From: Butyrivibrio sp. AE3009
GTDB lineage: Bacteria > Bacillota > Clostridia > Lachnospirales > Lachnospiraceae
Length of the DNA: 64,000 bases
Direction of reading: 5' to 3'
NCBI RefSeq assembly: GCF_000420845.1
Contig: NZ_ATVS01000006.1
Location: 1-64,000 of the forward strand
In this document: one piece after another, positions 26,687 to 34,487 of the stretch
Position numbering within the stretch: position 1 is the first letter of the stretch
Layout: every line of letters starts with the position of its first letter
Program-made: the position numbers and the translations under genes
The notes under the pieces: generated by a model
The model's input: only the letters and a program-made list of their open reading frames with translations
What the model was told of the DNA's origin: nothing
Databases searched by the model: none

Positions 26687-28063
26687 TCAAATCTTATGCT
26701 TCCGGGTATAAATTACATAGTAAATAGCAAACAGCACCGACGTCGTTATCCACGTGATCGGATAACTCGCCTCCACCGTCTCGATCGTGCGATTAAGTGG
26801 AAATGCTATCAGTATCCAGCTGACACGAAGAAGGCATATACCACTTAACGTAATAAACATCGGCACCAGAGCTGTCCCCATGCCTCGTAGAGTTCCGGAG
26901 AAGATCTCAACTCCGATATAAGTCACATAGAATGGTGCCAGATACTTGATCATCTGAATGCCGATATCTATAACATTCTTATTGTCCACGAATATGTACA
27001 GGAAACCTTTTCCATAAAAATACAAAATAACACTGAGCGGTATCGTAATGATCAATGCAATCAGCGCCGCCTGCCTTGTGCTCTTGTGAACTCTGTCATA
27101 CTTGCCGGCGCCAAAGTTCTGTCCCACAAAGGTGGTAACTGACGTTCCAAGGGAGCTGATGGTCATCCAGAACAGAACATCTATCTTACCGTAGGCAGCC
27201 CAGGCCGCTGCGGCATCCTTGCCAAACTCATTTATTGAGGACTGGATCAGGATATTGGACAGAGTGTACATGGTGGTCTGAATGCCCGCAGGAAGACCGA
27301 TTCTGATTATCCTTGAGACCATTGAAGGGTCAAAGCCAAGCTTTTTAAACTCAAACTTGTAGCAGTCGGTACTTCGCATAAGCATCACAATAATGATGAC
27401 CGCGCTGATGAGCTGACACAGCACTGTGGCAACAGCAACGCCGATAACGCCGTAAGTAATGCCCATTTTGCCCATGCCTAGAACGATGACAAAAAATACG
27501 TCAAGAATGATATTTGCAAAGCAGCTGACGATCAGTACGTACAGAGGCCTTTTGGAGTCTCCCACGGCCCTTAAGATACCCGCACCCATGTTGTAGACAA
27601 GGTTGGGGATCATGCCCGCAAAATAGATTTTAAGATAGATTGTGGAGGCTTCCACGGTCTCAACAGGGGTTTTCATCACCCCTATGATCCAGGAGGAAAT
27701 CAGGAAGCCTACAAGGGTAATAACAGCGCCTCCCGCAAGGGCAATTGCTATGGCAGTGTGTACCGCCTTGCTAACTTCTTTCCGGGACTTAGCCCCGAAG
27801 AACTGGGCTATTACCACCGTGGCTCCCGAAGACAGCCCCATAAAAAAGCCCACAAAAAGACTGGTCACCATGGCGGCAGATCCACCAACGGCGGCCAGCG
27901 CATCGCTTCCTACAGCCCTTCCCACGATAACGGCATCCACTGTATTATAAAACTGCTGAAAGAACGCCCCCAGAAGGAGCGCTCCAAAATATGAGAGCAT
28001 GCTCTTCCAGATGACGCCCTCGGTTATGCTATTTTCATTGGTATTACTCTTTGATAAAAACAT
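26687..28063 (-). CDS. MATE family efflux transporter
   Basis: The 458-residue protein has about 12 transmembrane helices in two related halves (GALLLGAFFQQFYNTVDAVI; GLPAGIQTTMYTLSNILIQS), the layout of the multidrug and toxin extrusion family. It would export cationic compounds using Na+ or H+; substrates are unknown. AGAGGA precedes the ATG at 28063. It is followed by the smaller gene group to the right in the same direction but with separate spacing, and its 3' end abuts a GGGGACGG palindrome. Confidence 0.92.
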   Translation of the reverse strand: MFLSKSNTNENSITEGVIWKSMLSYFGALLLGAFFQQFYNTVDAVIVGRAVGSDALAAVGGSAAMVTSLFVGFFMGLSSGATVVIAQFFGAKSRKEVSKAVHTAIAIALAGGAVITLVGFLISSWIIGVMKTPVETVEASTIYLKIYFAGMIPNLVYNMGAGILRAVGDSKRPLYVLIVSCFANIILDVFFVIVLGMGKMGITYGVIGVAVATVLCQLISAVIIIVMLMRSTDCYKFEFKKLGFDPSMVSRIIRIGLPAGIQTTMYTLSNILIQSSINEFGKDAAAAWAAYGKIDVLFWMTISSLGTSVTTFVGQNFGAGKYDRVHKSTRQAALIALIITIPLSVILYFYGKGFLYIFVDNKNVIDIGIQMIKYLAPFYVTYIGVEIFSGTLRGMGTALVPMFITLSGICLLRVSWILIAFPLNRTIETVEASYPITWITTSVLFAIYYVIYTRKHKI

Positions 28064-28090
28064 TGCTTCCTCTATATCTCAAAGGAACGT

Positions 28091-28492
28091 TTACGGAATA
28101 AACTTAAGAAGAACCTGCTGCAGGAAAAGACCTCCCACAATCATAACCGCCAGTCCCGGAATGGTCATGGCCCAGTAAGTTCCAACGTTGTACTTAAAAC
28201 CCTTCCAGCACTTGCCAATTCTAAGTAGTGCCATGAAGTAGAAGCAGATAAAAGGCAAAGTAACCACCGCCAGAACCTGATAGGTAAACAGCGCAAAGCA
28301 GAAAGTCCCGATCATGGCTCCAAGCCACAGCTTCATAAGCGAATCCTTGGGATGCTTGTCGGTAACCTCCAGTGTTCTCTGGGATATCTCATCCACGTCC
28401 ATGTATATCTTCTTAAAATTCAATGTAAAACGGCCTTCGTATTCCTTGAGTCCCTTGGCCTCGTAATCTACATTTTCACCCCAATTCCCCAT
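28091..28492 (-). CDS. Small membrane protein of unknown function
   Basis: The 133-residue protein is not recognised. It has a hydrophilic N-terminal half (MGNWGENVDYEAKGLKEYEG, lysine/glutamate rich) and two to three hydrophobic segments in the C-terminal half. The start at 28492 has AAGGAG 9 bases upstream; a longer frame to 28576 would begin inside the promoter-like region. It lies 27 bases upstream of the MATE gene and may be co-transcribed with it. Confidence 0.65.
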   Translation of the reverse strand: MGNWGENVDYEAKGLKEYEGRFTLNFKKIYMDVDEISQRTLEVTDKHPKDSLMKLWLGAMIGTFCFALFTYQVLAVVTLPFICFYFMALLRIGKCWKGFKYNVGTYWAMTIPGLAVMIVGGLFLQQVLLKFIP

Positions 28493-28611
28493 TTTCACAC
28501 ACTCCTTGTATAATGTGATGCCCACAATAGACAGGTGAGCAACTAACATTATAAACATACCACAGGTGAATGACAAGGGTATGACAGTGGAAGGTTCTTA
28601 TGCTTTTTCCT

Positions 28612-29490
28612 TTACTTCTTTTCCTGGATATTTACGTCAATCTTGTTATATGGAATCTCAATGCCGCCGTCCTTAAGGGCCTTGAACACTGAGGTATTGA
28701 TCTCATCCTTAATTACTTCGCTTCTGACGTATGACGGGAAGCGAACTGTGGCTCCCATAATAAGGGCGCTGTCCTCAAGGGACAGGAAATAGACACATCT
28801 GCTGTTGGGAACCTTCTCATCGTACTTATCCTCATTAATGGTAAGAGGACAATCGCAGATAGTCTTACGGATTATCTCTTTTGCCTTGTCAATGTCGCAG
28901 TCATAGCTGACGGGGAATTTGAAGGTTGCGGACCTTGGAACTTCGCCGTAACTGTAGCTTATGACTTTCATTGAATTGGCACTGCTATTGGGGATTATGG
29001 CCTTGGTGGTGTCTAAGAGGCTCACCACAACGTGCCTTAGATTCAGGGACTCTATAACTCCTGTGGTCCCGTCAGCGAATTCTACGCGGGAGCCCACATC
29101 GAAGGGCTTGTAGATACTTATCTGAAGTCCCGCAAACATGTTTTTTACTGCTTCCTGGGCTGCAAAACCAACAACCGCTGCCACAACTGCAGTACTGCCA
29201 AGTAGAGACCTGGCAATCTGTTTACCGCCAAGAGGCAGCACAACAAAGATAACAATAAGTGCAAATGTAAGAGTTTTTTCTATGAACTGAAGAGTCAGGC
29301 TTTTGCCTTTCTTCTTCTCCAGCGTTGCAAATACTATTTTCTTAATCTTAAGGAGCAGGAAAAAGAATCCTATGTACAAAATGAGCAGTATAGCCCCAGC
29401 AATGATACCGATCAATATCACTTTATTTAAGTCCACGTTTCCCAGTACATCCTTCACCGCATCTAATAATATGATATAGGGGTCACTCAT
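28612..29490 (-). CDS. mscS: Small-conductance mechanosensitive channel (MscS family)
   Basis: The 292-residue protein has three N-terminal membrane helices, the pore-lining helix (LLGSTAVVAAVVGFAAQEAV), the beta domain (GSRVEFADGTTGVIESLNLRH split around the YKPFDVG turn) and the C-terminal alpha-beta domain. It should open under hypo-osmotic stretch to release solutes. AAGGAGA precedes the ATG. It stands alone between the small membrane protein and AIM24. Confidence 0.92.
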   Translation of the reverse strand: MSDPYIILLDAVKDVLGNVDLNKVILIGIIAGAILLILYIGFFFLLLKIKKIVFATLEKKKGKSLTLQFIEKTLTFALIVIFVVLPLGGKQIARSLLGSTAVVAAVVGFAAQEAVKNMFAGLQISIYKPFDVGSRVEFADGTTGVIESLNLRHVVVSLLDTTKAIIPNSSANSMKVISYSYGEVPRSATFKFPVSYDCDIDKAKEIIRKTICDCPLTINEDKYDEKVPNSRCVYFLSLEDSALIMGATVRFPSYVRSEVIKDEINTSVFKALKDGGIEIPYNKIDVNIQEKK

Positions 29491-29528
29491 GATTCTCTCC
29501 TTCCCGAAAGGTAACGATTACAAATGAT

Positions 29529-29576
29529 AAAAAAAGGGAGCACAGAATAAACTATTTCATTATTGTCTGCGCTCCC
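29529..29576 (-). terminator. Intrinsic terminator after the AIM24 gene
   Basis: On the minus strand GGGAGCGCAGA pairs with CTGTGCTCCC across a 20-base AT-rich loop, followed by seven T. Confidence 0.8.
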
Positions 29577-29599
29577 ATTTCTATGCTGCTAAATTATTA

Positions 29600-30277
29600 T
29601 CACTTCTTAACAGCCTGAAGCATCACAGCAAGCCTGGATACAAACTGTGTAAGAGGCTGTGTCTGGAGGATAATATGACCGGGGCCTGTAACTACTGTAT
29701 TGAAGAGACCTTCGCCGCCGAAGAGGATGTTTCCAACGCCCTTGATCATAACGATGTCGATTGAGCAGGTCTCATCCATCATTACAAGGTATCCGGTATC
29801 AATTGTCATCTTCTCGCCTGCAGCAAGATCATACTCAACTGCTCCGCCGTCGATCTCAAGAAGAACAGAGCCGTTTCCGGAAAGTTTGTTCATGATGAAG
29901 CCTTCACCACCAAACATACCTGAACCGATCTTCTTCTGGAAGAAGATATCAAGGTTAACTCCCTCATCCATTGCAAGAAATGACCCCTTCTGAACTACGA
30001 TGGGCTTTCCTGTAATATCGACCTTACGGATCTCACCGGGTGAGCATGCGCCAATTGCAAGTATTCCTGCGCTCTCAGCTACATAGCGGTTCATGAAAAG
30101 AGACTCACCTGAAAATGCACGTCCCAACATCTTGCCAAGTCCGCCGCCGGTACTGGTCTCCATCTTAATCCCGCCGTTCATCCAGGACATTGCTCCTGTT
30201 TCACACATGAGAGCTTCCCCTGCTGCCATATCACAGATAGCTACCGGGAAATTTCCGCCTTTGATTTCACAATTCAT
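29600..30277 (-). CDS. AIM24 / TIGR00266 family protein
   Basis: The 225-residue all-beta protein matches the family named after yeast mitochondrial AIM24: repeated FGGEG turns (GSGMFGGEGFIM, NILFGGEGLF) and a GAMSWMNGGIKMET segment near the N-terminus, with a C-terminal tail of hydrophobic residues. The family folds as a double-stranded beta-helix related to tryptophan RNA-binding attenuator protein; its bacterial role is unknown. AGGAGG lies ahead of the ATG. It is monocistronic with its own terminator. Confidence 0.88.
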   Translation of the reverse strand: MNCEIKGGNFPVAICDMAAGEALMCETGAMSWMNGGIKMETSTGGGLGKMLGRAFSGESLFMNRYVAESAGILAIGACSPGEIRKVDITGKPIVVQKGSFLAMDEGVNLDIFFQKKIGSGMFGGEGFIMNKLSGNGSVLLEIDGGAVEYDLAAGEKMTIDTGYLVMMDETCSIDIVMIKGVGNILFGGEGLFNTVVTGPGHIILQTQPLTQFVSRLAVMLQAVKK

Positions 30278-30395
30278 ATATTACCCTCCTAATTAAATTG
30301 TTTATGGGTTACAAAAAAATCTGTACTTCTTGAATTTTAAATTGCATACAACCTCCTCATTATTATACAATAATTCGTTCATATGTGCGCAAAAT

Positions 30396-30431
30396 AAAAA
30401 AGCCTTCCGATTGATTCATGGAAAGCTTTTT
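30396..30431 (-). terminator. Intrinsic terminator after tRNA-Leu
   Basis: On the minus strand AAGCTTTCC pairs with GGAAGGCTT, followed by TTTTT. Confidence 0.8.
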
Positions 30432-30436
30432 AATAC

Positions 30437-30516
<80 letters not shown>

Positions 30517-30543
30517 ATGAGCATATGCTCAGTACAAGAGTAG

Positions 30544-30572
30544 ATTATACATCAATTTAATCCTCTTGTCAC
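30544..30572 (-). promoter_or_regulatory. Promoter of tRNA-Leu
   Basis: On the minus strand GTGACA (30567-30572) and TATAAT (30544-30549) are 17 bases apart, ending 27 bases before the tRNA. Confidence 0.75.
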
Positions 30573-30608
30573 CTATACTCATGGGGTCAGATCAAAATTT
30601 TCACAACA

Positions 30609-31109
30609 TCATCCAAACATATAAACATAGGCCCTGCCGGAAGAATCCTTGGTAATATAGAAGTGAACATCCCTTGTCATAGCAATTTGGCCGGAATGAA
30701 AAATCTGATACCATGCCGCAACCTTCTCGCCATGGATCCTCTCAGCCAGTTCATGGGTAAAAGCGGCAGGAAGCCAGACTCCGTTTTCTTCGTCATCGTC
30801 GTACTCACATTCTCTGATGCCCGCTTCCTTGAACCTCTGCTTCATCACCTTGATATCCTTCTTGTCGATTTCGATACAGATATATGCATACTCTTCCGTA
30901 TCATCCTGAGGTTTGACATTTCCCTCTGCAGATACTGCTATATCCCTTATCTGAATCTCATTATAGGTCTCAAAGTAATCGATAAGTTCCTCGCCGGCTG
31001 CATCCGGATTTCTCTCAGGAACACTCCTGTCTCTGTTCATAACTGTAATTCCTCCAACAATAATCAATAACGCCAATATGGCGGCAGCAATAATATACCC
31101 TTTTTTCAC
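30609..31109 (-). CDS. Membrane-anchored protein of unknown function
   Basis: The protein starts with GTG at 31109, with GGAGGA 8 bases upstream, and has 166 residues. One N-terminal membrane helix (about residues 5-23) is followed by an acidic extracellular domain with several aromatic residues near the end (HFYITKDSSGRAYVYMFG). There is no lipobox. The fold is not recognised. It lies between the tRNA-Leu promoter and the two tiny overlapping genes at 31147-31363, all on the minus strand, and might belong with them; it could then be an immunity or anchoring protein, but this is only positional inference. Confidence 0.7.
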   Translation of the reverse strand: MKKGYIIAAAILALLIIVGGITVMNRDRSVPERNPDAAGEELIDYFETYNEIQIRDIAVSAEGNVKPQDDTEEYAYICIEIDKKDIKVMKQRFKEAGIRECEYDDDEENGVWLPAAFTHELAERIHGEKVAAWYQIFHSGQIAMTRDVHFYITKDSSGRAYVYMFG

Positions 31110-31146
31110 TTTGACTTCCTCCGGTAGATACAGGAATTATTATAGC

Positions 31147-31266
31147 TTATGCCGGCTGTGTATCCCAGTCAACTTCACCACCTGCGCTTGGACCACCGCC
31201 TGACATAGTGCACCTGTATTTTTTATCATATTTCTTCAACGTTTCCATCATCTCTTCAACAGTCAT
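31147..31266 (-). CDS. Short peptide gene (39 codons), glycine-rich
   Basis: An ATG at 31266 opens a 39-codon frame beginning MTVEEMMETLKKYDKKY, then one Cys, a SGGGPSAGG stretch and an acidic end VDWDTQPA. It overlaps the last codons of the upstream mini-gene in another frame, the arrangement of translational coupling. No strong Shine-Dalgarno is present, consistent with coupling. It could be a secreted or modified peptide or half of a frameshifted gene. The family is not recognised. Confidence 0.5.
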   Translation of the reverse strand: MTVEEMMETLKKYDKKYRCTMSGGGPSAGGEVDWDTQPA

Positions 31267-31363
31267 GAACTTCTTTTGCTAATGTATTAAGACTCTCAGC
31301 AGACTCAATAAAATTATTGACACTGCCCTTGAATGAGTCAGGTTTTATACTAAAATAACTCAC
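31256..31363 (-). CDS. Short peptide gene (35 codons)
   Basis: A GTG at 31363 with GGGGGTG 5-6 bases upstream opens a 35-codon frame beginning MSYFSIKPDSFKG and ending KEVHDC. It is amphipathic and without a signal peptide. The stop overlaps the start region of the 39-codon gene by 11 bases. Upstream lie a TAGAAT -10-like box (31394-31399) and two 14-base direct repeats. The strong ribosome site and clean layout support a real gene; the function is unknown. Confidence 0.55.
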   Translation of the reverse strand: MSYFSIKPDSFKGSVNNFIESAESLNTLAKEVHDC

Positions 31364-31393
31364 AATAACACCCCCGATTTATTAGTCTTTGTT

Positions 31394-31455
31394 ATTCTAT
31401 CACCTGAAGATACTGGCATAAAGTGTCATTCGTCCGATTTCAAGTGCCATTCGTC
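31394..31455 (-). promoter_or_regulatory. Promoter with LytTR-like direct repeats for the mini-gene pair
   Basis: Two direct repeats, AAGTGTCATTCGTC (31421-31434) and AAGTGCCATTCGTC (31442-31455), differ at one base and are spaced 21 bases start to start, two helical turns. The nearer repeat ends 21 bases ahead of TAGAAT (31394-31399), covering the -35 position. This is the layout of AgrA/ComE/VirR-type LytTR regulator sites. No LytTR gene is in the window. Confidence 0.6.
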
Positions 31456-31494
31456 AGAAAAAAGCGCAAGTTAGAACGCCTTATCTTGTGCAAC

Positions 31495-31528
31495 AAAAAA
31501 ATCGCCCAATCATATGATTAAGCGATTC
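31495..31528 (-). terminator. Intrinsic terminator of the tRNA cluster
   Basis: On the minus strand AATCGC and AATCAT pair with ATGATT and GCGATT (two-base mismatch between), followed by TTTTTT. It lies directly after tRNA-Lys. Confidence 0.85.
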
Positions 31529-31535
31529 TTCTTAA

Positions 31536-31608
31536 TGAGACACGGGGGAATCGAACCCCCGACAACTTGATTAAAAGTCAAGTGCTCTACCGACTGAGCT
31601 AGTATCCC
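31536..31608 (-). tRNA. tRNA-Lys (anticodon UUU)
   Basis: On the minus strand acceptor GGGATAC pairs with GTGTCTC, anticodon arm CTTGA-CTTTTAA-TCAAG gives TTT, T arm GGGGG-TTCGATT-CCCCC. Last gene of the six-tRNA cluster. Confidence 0.96.
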
Positions 31609-31660
31609 ATAACAATATGATAATAACAAATCTGCGGTGCTTCTATCCGTCACACCAAAA

Positions 31661-31732
31661 CTGGGCTAGCCGGATTCGAACCGTCGTATGCAGCAGTCAA
31701 AGTGCTGTGCCTTACCGCTTGGCGATAGCCCA
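31661..31732 (-). tRNA. tRNA-Gln (anticodon UUG)
   Basis: On the minus strand acceptor TGGGCTA pairs with TAGCCCA, anticodon arm CAGCA-CTTTGAC-TGCTG gives TTG, T arm GACGG-TTCGAAT-CCGGC. Confidence 0.95.
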
Positions 31733-31772
31733 CTATATAACTACTGTAATAAATAAATTGATAAAAATCAAG

Positions 31773-31847
31773 GGTGGCTAGAGGGACTCGAACCCTCGGT
31801 CTCCAGAACCACAATCTGGCGCGTTAACCAACTACGCTATAGCCACC
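31773..31847 (-). tRNA. tRNA-His (anticodon GUG)
   Basis: On the minus strand acceptor GTGGCTA pairs with TAGCCAC, anticodon arm CCAGA-TTGTGGT-TCTGG gives GTG. The extra G at position -1 opposite a discriminator C, the tRNA-His identity element, is encoded. Confidence 0.96.
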
Positions 31848-31926
31848 ACATTACGTGAAGAGACTTCACTCATATAAAAAATGGGTCATGCACTGAAATG
31901 CCTCTTAAGTGCATCCCCATTTCAAA

Positions 31927-32000
<74 letters not shown>

Positions 32001-32038
32001 AGGATAGATAAATACGTCAGAGATAATTCTCAGACGAG

Positions 32039-32109
32039 AGCGGGTGATGGGAATCGAACCCACGTATCTAGCTTGGAAGGCTAGTGTTCTACCATTGAAC
32101 TACACCCGC
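32039..32109 (-). tRNA. tRNA-Gly (anticodon UCC)
   Basis: On the minus strand acceptor GCGGGTG pairs with CACCCGC, anticodon arm CTAGC-CTTCCAA-GCTAG gives TCC, T loop TTCGATT. Confidence 0.96.
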
Positions 32110-32136
32110 ATATGCTATTCTCGTTATCGACTCTCG

Positions 32137-32211
32137 TCGGGGTGACAGGATTCGAACCTGCGACCCCCTGCTCCCAAAGCAGGTGCTCTAGCCAAGCTGA
32201 GCCACACCCCG
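32137..32211 (-). tRNA. tRNA-Pro (anticodon UGG)
   Basis: On the minus strand acceptor CGGGGTG pairs with CACCCCG, anticodon arm CCTGC-TTTGGGA-GCAGG gives TGG. First gene of the cluster Pro-Gly-Arg-His-Gln-Lys. Confidence 0.96.
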
Positions 32212-32249
32212 AAGCGTTTGCTAAAGCCTTAAGCCGTAACGCAAGAGAT

Positions 32250-32279
32250 ATTATATAACGAAAAATCCATGGTTGTCAA
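32250..32279 (-). promoter_or_regulatory. Consensus promoter of the six-tRNA cluster
   Basis: On the minus strand a perfect TTGACA (32274-32279) and a perfect TATAAT (32250-32255) are 18 bases apart, about 38 bases upstream of tRNA-Pro. Confidence 0.88.
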
Positions 32280-32307
32280 CACACTTTTCAAAAATTTTTT
32301 CACGTTT

Positions 32308-32790
32308 TTATAAGTACTTAATTTCGTATTTTATCTCACCGTCGTCTTCGATGAAAAGCACTAAATAACTGGGTCTTCGTCCCTCCTGCCTCGGATAAGA
32401 CAAACTCCCGGGATTAAAAATATACTGATCTCCGATTTTTTTGGCAACAGGTTTGTGAGTGTGTCCGAAGAAAATTATATCTGCTCCTCTGGCTACACCT
32501 TCACATCTGATATTCTCCAGATCCATGGAAACCATATAGTGATGTCCGTGAGTCAGAAAGGCCTTGTGACCGCAGAGTTCAAACTCAATCTCCCTCTTAA
32601 GTCTCGAGAAAAAATCATTGTTGCCGGCAACGAAATAAACGGGGCAATCCGCAGCTATTGCGAATTTCCCCTCTGTGCCCTCGAAATCACCGCAGTGGAT
32701 GATTCCGTCAAGCGGCGCCTCTATGTCCAGTAGATCGTAGAAATTCTCTTCTTTACCGTGATTATCGCTAATAACCAAAAACTTGTGCAT
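32308..32790 (-). CDS. YfcE/MJ0936-type metallophosphoesterase
   Basis: The 160-residue protein is a small calcineurin-like phosphodiesterase. Metal-binding motifs appear in order: ISDNHG, HCGDFEG, AGNND, THGHHY and FGHTHKP. Relatives hydrolyse phosphodiesters in vitro; the natural substrate is unknown. The start at 32790 (MHKFLVISDNHG) has GGGGAAG close upstream; the longer frame to 32814 adds no motif. It is the last gene of the rlmL-like, amidase-like, rdgB, yfcE operon, 30 bases after rdgB, the neighbour it commonly has in Firmicutes. Confidence 0.92.
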   Translation of the reverse strand: MHKFLVISDNHGKEENFYDLLDIEAPLDGIIHCGDFEGTEGKFAIAADCPVYFVAGNNDFFSRLKREIEFELCGHKAFLTHGHHYMVSMDLENIRCEGVARGADIIFFGHTHKPVAKKIGDQYIFNPGSLSYPRQEGRRPSYLVLFIEDDGEIKYEIKYL

Positions 32791-32820
32791 TACTTCCCCA
32801 TCTGTCCTATACATACAAAA

Positions 32821-33441
32821 TTACTTAAGAGCATCCCCAAGAAGCTTCTCCATAGCCCTTAGCGCCTTACCTCTGTGGCTGATGGCATTCTTTTCCTCAG
32901 GAGAGATCTCAGCGCTGGTCTTGCCGTACTCAGGAAGGAAAAAGATGGGATCGTAGCCAAATCCGTTGCTGCCTGCGATCTCGTAGCCTATAATTCCTTC
33001 CATTGTCTCACGCACGCAATAGTCCCTTCCGTCAGGAAGAACCGCAGAAATGGCGCATACAAACCTGGCAGTTCTCTTCTCATCGGGAACTCCCTCAAGC
33101 CTTGAGATAATGTTGTTGTTTTTCTCTGTATAGGAAGTATCCTTCCCCATATATCTTGCCGAATATACTCCGGGCTCTTTATTAAGGAAGTCAACCTCAA
33201 GACCGGAATCATCGGCCATAACGATAGCCTCTCCGGCAAGTTCCGGATCTGCCTTCTTAAGGGCATCTGCAACGCCCCTGGCCTTGATCATTGAATTCTC
33301 CTCGAAGGTAGTTCCATCCTCAACTATATCATCGGAAACACCGGCCTCAGCCATGGATATGATGTCCATTCCAAGGCTTCCCAGTATCTCCCTTATTTCC
33401 TTCATTTTGTTCTTATTTCCCGTGGCAAATACTATTTTCAT
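32821..33441 (-). CDS. rdgB: XTP/dITP pyrophosphatase (RdgB/HAM1)
   Basis: The 206-residue house-cleaning enzyme hydrolyses dITP, XTP and related non-canonical purine triphosphates to monophosphates. Signatures: FATGNKNKMKEIREIL at the N-terminus, ADDSGLEVDFLNKEPGVYSARY, and NGFGYDPIFFLPEYGKT with SHRGKAL. The start ATG overlaps the amidase-like stop by 4 bases, so it is translationally coupled. Confidence 0.97.
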   Translation of the reverse strand: MKIVFATGNKNKMKEIREILGSLGMDIISMAEAGVSDDIVEDGTTFEENSMIKARGVADALKKADPELAGEAIVMADDSGLEVDFLNKEPGVYSARYMGKDTSYTEKNNNIISRLEGVPDEKRTARFVCAISAVLPDGRDYCVRETMEGIIGYEIAGSNGFGYDPIFFLPEYGKTSAEISPEEKNAISHRGKALRAMEKLLGDALK

Positions 33442-34487
33442 TCCATCTCCTTAAAAGCTTCCAAAATTCCTATATAAATGCCTTCTGCGGCTTTTTTGGC
33501 ATAGGCGCTCTGCTGCATGTTGACAGCGTCCCCTGAATTGGTCACATACCCAAGATTAACCTTGGCTGAGGGTATCCTGACTCCGGCCAGGATATTGTCG
33601 GAAGTCACATGACATCCCGCCGCATTGCAGTTCATCTGTGCTACACAGTTTTTTTCCAAAATATCCGCAAGTTCCCCGTTATTAAGACCTCTTAAGAAAA
33701 AGGTGTCGTTATATTCGGTACATAAGCCGCATATGCCGGGATTCTCAGAAGTACAGGCTCCTATCCTGATATAGATATCGGCATCTGTCTCCTCCAAAAA
33801 ATCCGTTCTTCTACTATCTTCTATATCGCTGTCATCCATTCGGGTAAAATACATCTTGGTCCGAACTCCCACATCCTTATCGGAAATGGTCTTGAGTTCC
33901 TTGGCAACAAGTAATGCGATATCCTTCTCCTTGACATCCGAGGCGGTATATCCGGCTTCAGATCCGCCTCCTACAGGATCAACCACAACAACCCTGTCAT
34001 AGCGCTCCTTGGGATTAAAAAAGGTAACTTCAATGGTTCCCTGATCCGTCAGAAGGCTCTCGTTACCATAGAGCCCGTCCAGCTTAAAATCAAGGCACAC
34101 ATCGTTAGAATCATCCTCACAGATACAGGTTGCGCCCTCGATAGAATCAAGGGCGGAAACAACGGGCTTATCCATGTAAAAATCGCCCTTACAGCCCTTA
34201 ATGTATATCCGAAGCTCATGGTCTATATATCTGTCTTCCAGCACTATGTCATCGGAGCCCACATTCTTGGAAAGAGGTATCGTAAGAACCCCTTCCTTGC
34301 CCGGCTCCACATTCTTATCCACCAATAGGTCGTAGGACCTCGCAGTATCCACACTGTCCACTCTGTTACCTGCGGCATCGGTGATCATGATGTGCTTGGT
34401 CGCGGAACGGTGAAGGCACACAGCAAGGGACAATACAGTAAAAACAGAGGCCCTGATGACCATTTTTTTCATCAAAGCGTTATCCAT
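33438..34487 (-). CDS. Amidase_3-like cell-envelope protein lacking zinc ligands
   Basis: The 349-residue protein has an N-terminal signal/anchor (VIRASVFTVLSLAVCLH) and a C-terminal half that follows N-acetylmuramoyl-L-alanine amidase (Amidase_3) in layout: VVVDPVGGGSEAGY, TRMDDSDIEDSRRTDFLEETDADIYIRI and a late VNLGYVTNSGDA. In active enzymes the first block reads DPGHGG and the later one SIHAN; here both histidines are replaced (DPVGGG, IGACTS). It is therefore probably a peptidoglycan-binding pseudoenzyme or a diverged activity. It overlaps the methyltransferase gene by one base and rdgB by four. Confidence 0.75.
   Translation of the reverse strand: MDNALMKKMVIRASVFTVLSLAVCLHRSATKHIMITDAAGNRVDSVDTARSYDLLVDKNVEPGKEGVLTIPLSKNVGSDDIVLEDRYIDHELRIYIKGCKGDFYMDKPVVSALDSIEGATCICEDDSNDVCLDFKLDGLYGNESLLTDQGTIEVTFFNPKERYDRVVVVDPVGGGSEAGYTASDVKEKDIALLVAKELKTISDKDVGVRTKMYFTRMDDSDIEDSRRTDFLEETDADIYIRIGACTSENPGICGLCTEYNDTFFLRGLNNGELADILEKNCVAQMNCNAAGCHVTSDNILAGVRIPSAKVNLGYVTNSGDAVNMQQSAYAKKAAEGIYIGILEAFKEME

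Noticed and set aside
31147..31363. One frameshifted gene instead of two mini-genes
   Set aside because: Not excluded, but the strong ribosome site of the first frame, its clean stop and the overlapping ATG of the second favour two coupled genes; neither half resembles a longer known family.
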